Source of the DNA: Acidobacteriota bacterium
Lineage (GTDB): Bacteria; Acidobacteriota; Vicinamibacteria; Vicinamibacterales; UBA8438
DNA: 5,058 bases
Direction: 5' to 3'
Assembly (NCBI GenBank): GCA_011523485.1
Contig: WTGR01000898.1
Span: 1 to 5,058, forward strand
Within the stretch, counting starts at the first letter, position 1. Each line of letters opens with the position of its first letter. Positions 4,794-5,058 of this stretch are shown piece by piece. The position numbers and the translations under genes were made by a program. The notes under the pieces are model-generated. The model saw only the letters and a program-made list of their open reading frames with translations. It was not told the origin of the DNA and made no database searches.

Positions 4794-5058
4794 GGCAACG
4801 GCGGATTGTGGTGAGCGTACACGGGGCGTGGCCGGATGCCGGGTCTTCGGCCCGCCAGCCTTGGCGGCGCCGGAGGAAGCGACGACGGCCCGGGAATTGA
4901 CGGAGAGCGTCCGGGCCGCAGCCCGTGGTGAACCCCGCGCGGCACCGAGAGCGGCGAGGCGTCCGCGTGGCAAGGCGCGACGAGGGAGCATATTGGACAT
5001 ATAGACCGAGGAGCAACGCCGTCCACGCGGGATGCATCGCCGCTCGAATGCAGCGGGG
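4794..5058. other. Right-end stretch without a supported gene
   Basis: Several frames are open across these 265 bases on both strands, but all give arginine/alanine-rich or proline-rich products with no recognisable motif, weak starts (such as TTG 4783 without a ribosome site) and mutual overlap. A small AT-rich island (4989-5003) is followed by a purine-rich GAGGAG at 5008-5013, but no start codon lies at a proper distance: the nearest ATG (5032) is 18 bases away and its frame runs off the window after 9 codons. A gene may begin there or beyond the right edge. Confidence 0.4.
4852..4867 (+). terminator. Small hairpin downstream of cysteine-rich peptide gene
   Basis: CCGCCA (4852-4857) pairs with TGGCGG (4862-4867) around a GCCT loop, 58 bases after the peptide gene's stop. 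No T-run follows. It is the only compact stem seen near the end of this gene, but six-pair G/C stems arise easily by chance here. Confidence 0.25.

Noticed and set aside
4893..4905. Resemblance of GGGAATTGACGG to a conserved 16S rRNA segment
   Set aside because: The match is only about a dozen bases and the flanking sequence does not continue as rRNA.
4783..5004. 73-codon TTG-started frame at the right end
   Set aside because: Arginine/alanine-rich, no ribosome site, starts inside the preceding gene, and competes with three - strand frames of equal quality.

Overview
The window is high-GC bacterial DNA. Three well-formed genes lie head to tail on the + strand, followed by a less GC-rich region holding a small cysteine-rich secreted peptide gene and what looks like a decayed small gene beside it. 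No rRNA, tRNA, CRISPR array, transposase or integrase was seen. Taxonomy cannot be fixed from the sequence. A class I fumarase, an exported DUF2911 protein and a DHA2 drug exporter in a very GC-rich genome with strong AAGGAGG-type ribosome sites would fit an environmental Acidobacteriota-like bacterium, but that is only a guess.

Layout. 2-1471: fumarate hydratase class I, cut by the left window edge but with all [4Fe-4S] ligands and the active-site residues present. 1472-1696: spacer with a strong hairpin just after the fumarase stop and a very strong ribosome site for the next gene. 1697-2332: secreted DUF2911 protein. 2333-2532: spacer with two hairpins, the second followed by a pyrimidine tract. 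2533-4089: 14-helix DHA2-family (EmrB/QacA-type) MFS exporter starting at GTG. 4090-4532: gene-poor stretch with a bulged hairpin, an AT-rich patch with an 8-bp inverted repeat and a perfect -35 hexamer, a good ribosome site and a broken reading frame that resembles a signal-peptide gene. 4533-4793: 86-residue secreted peptide with 8 cysteines. 4794-5058: no supported gene.

The first three genes do not look like one functional pathway: a TCA-cycle enzyme, an exported protein of unknown role and a drug/proton antiporter, each with its own spacer of about 200 bp and hairpins between them. The most unusual part is the right-hand end. The 4533-4793 peptide has a cationic, cysteine-dense predicted mature part with the CxxxC and CxC spacing seen in cysteine-stabilised alpha-beta (defensin-like) folds. 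It sits in DNA of visibly different composition, next to a candidate broken sibling and a possible operator/promoter.
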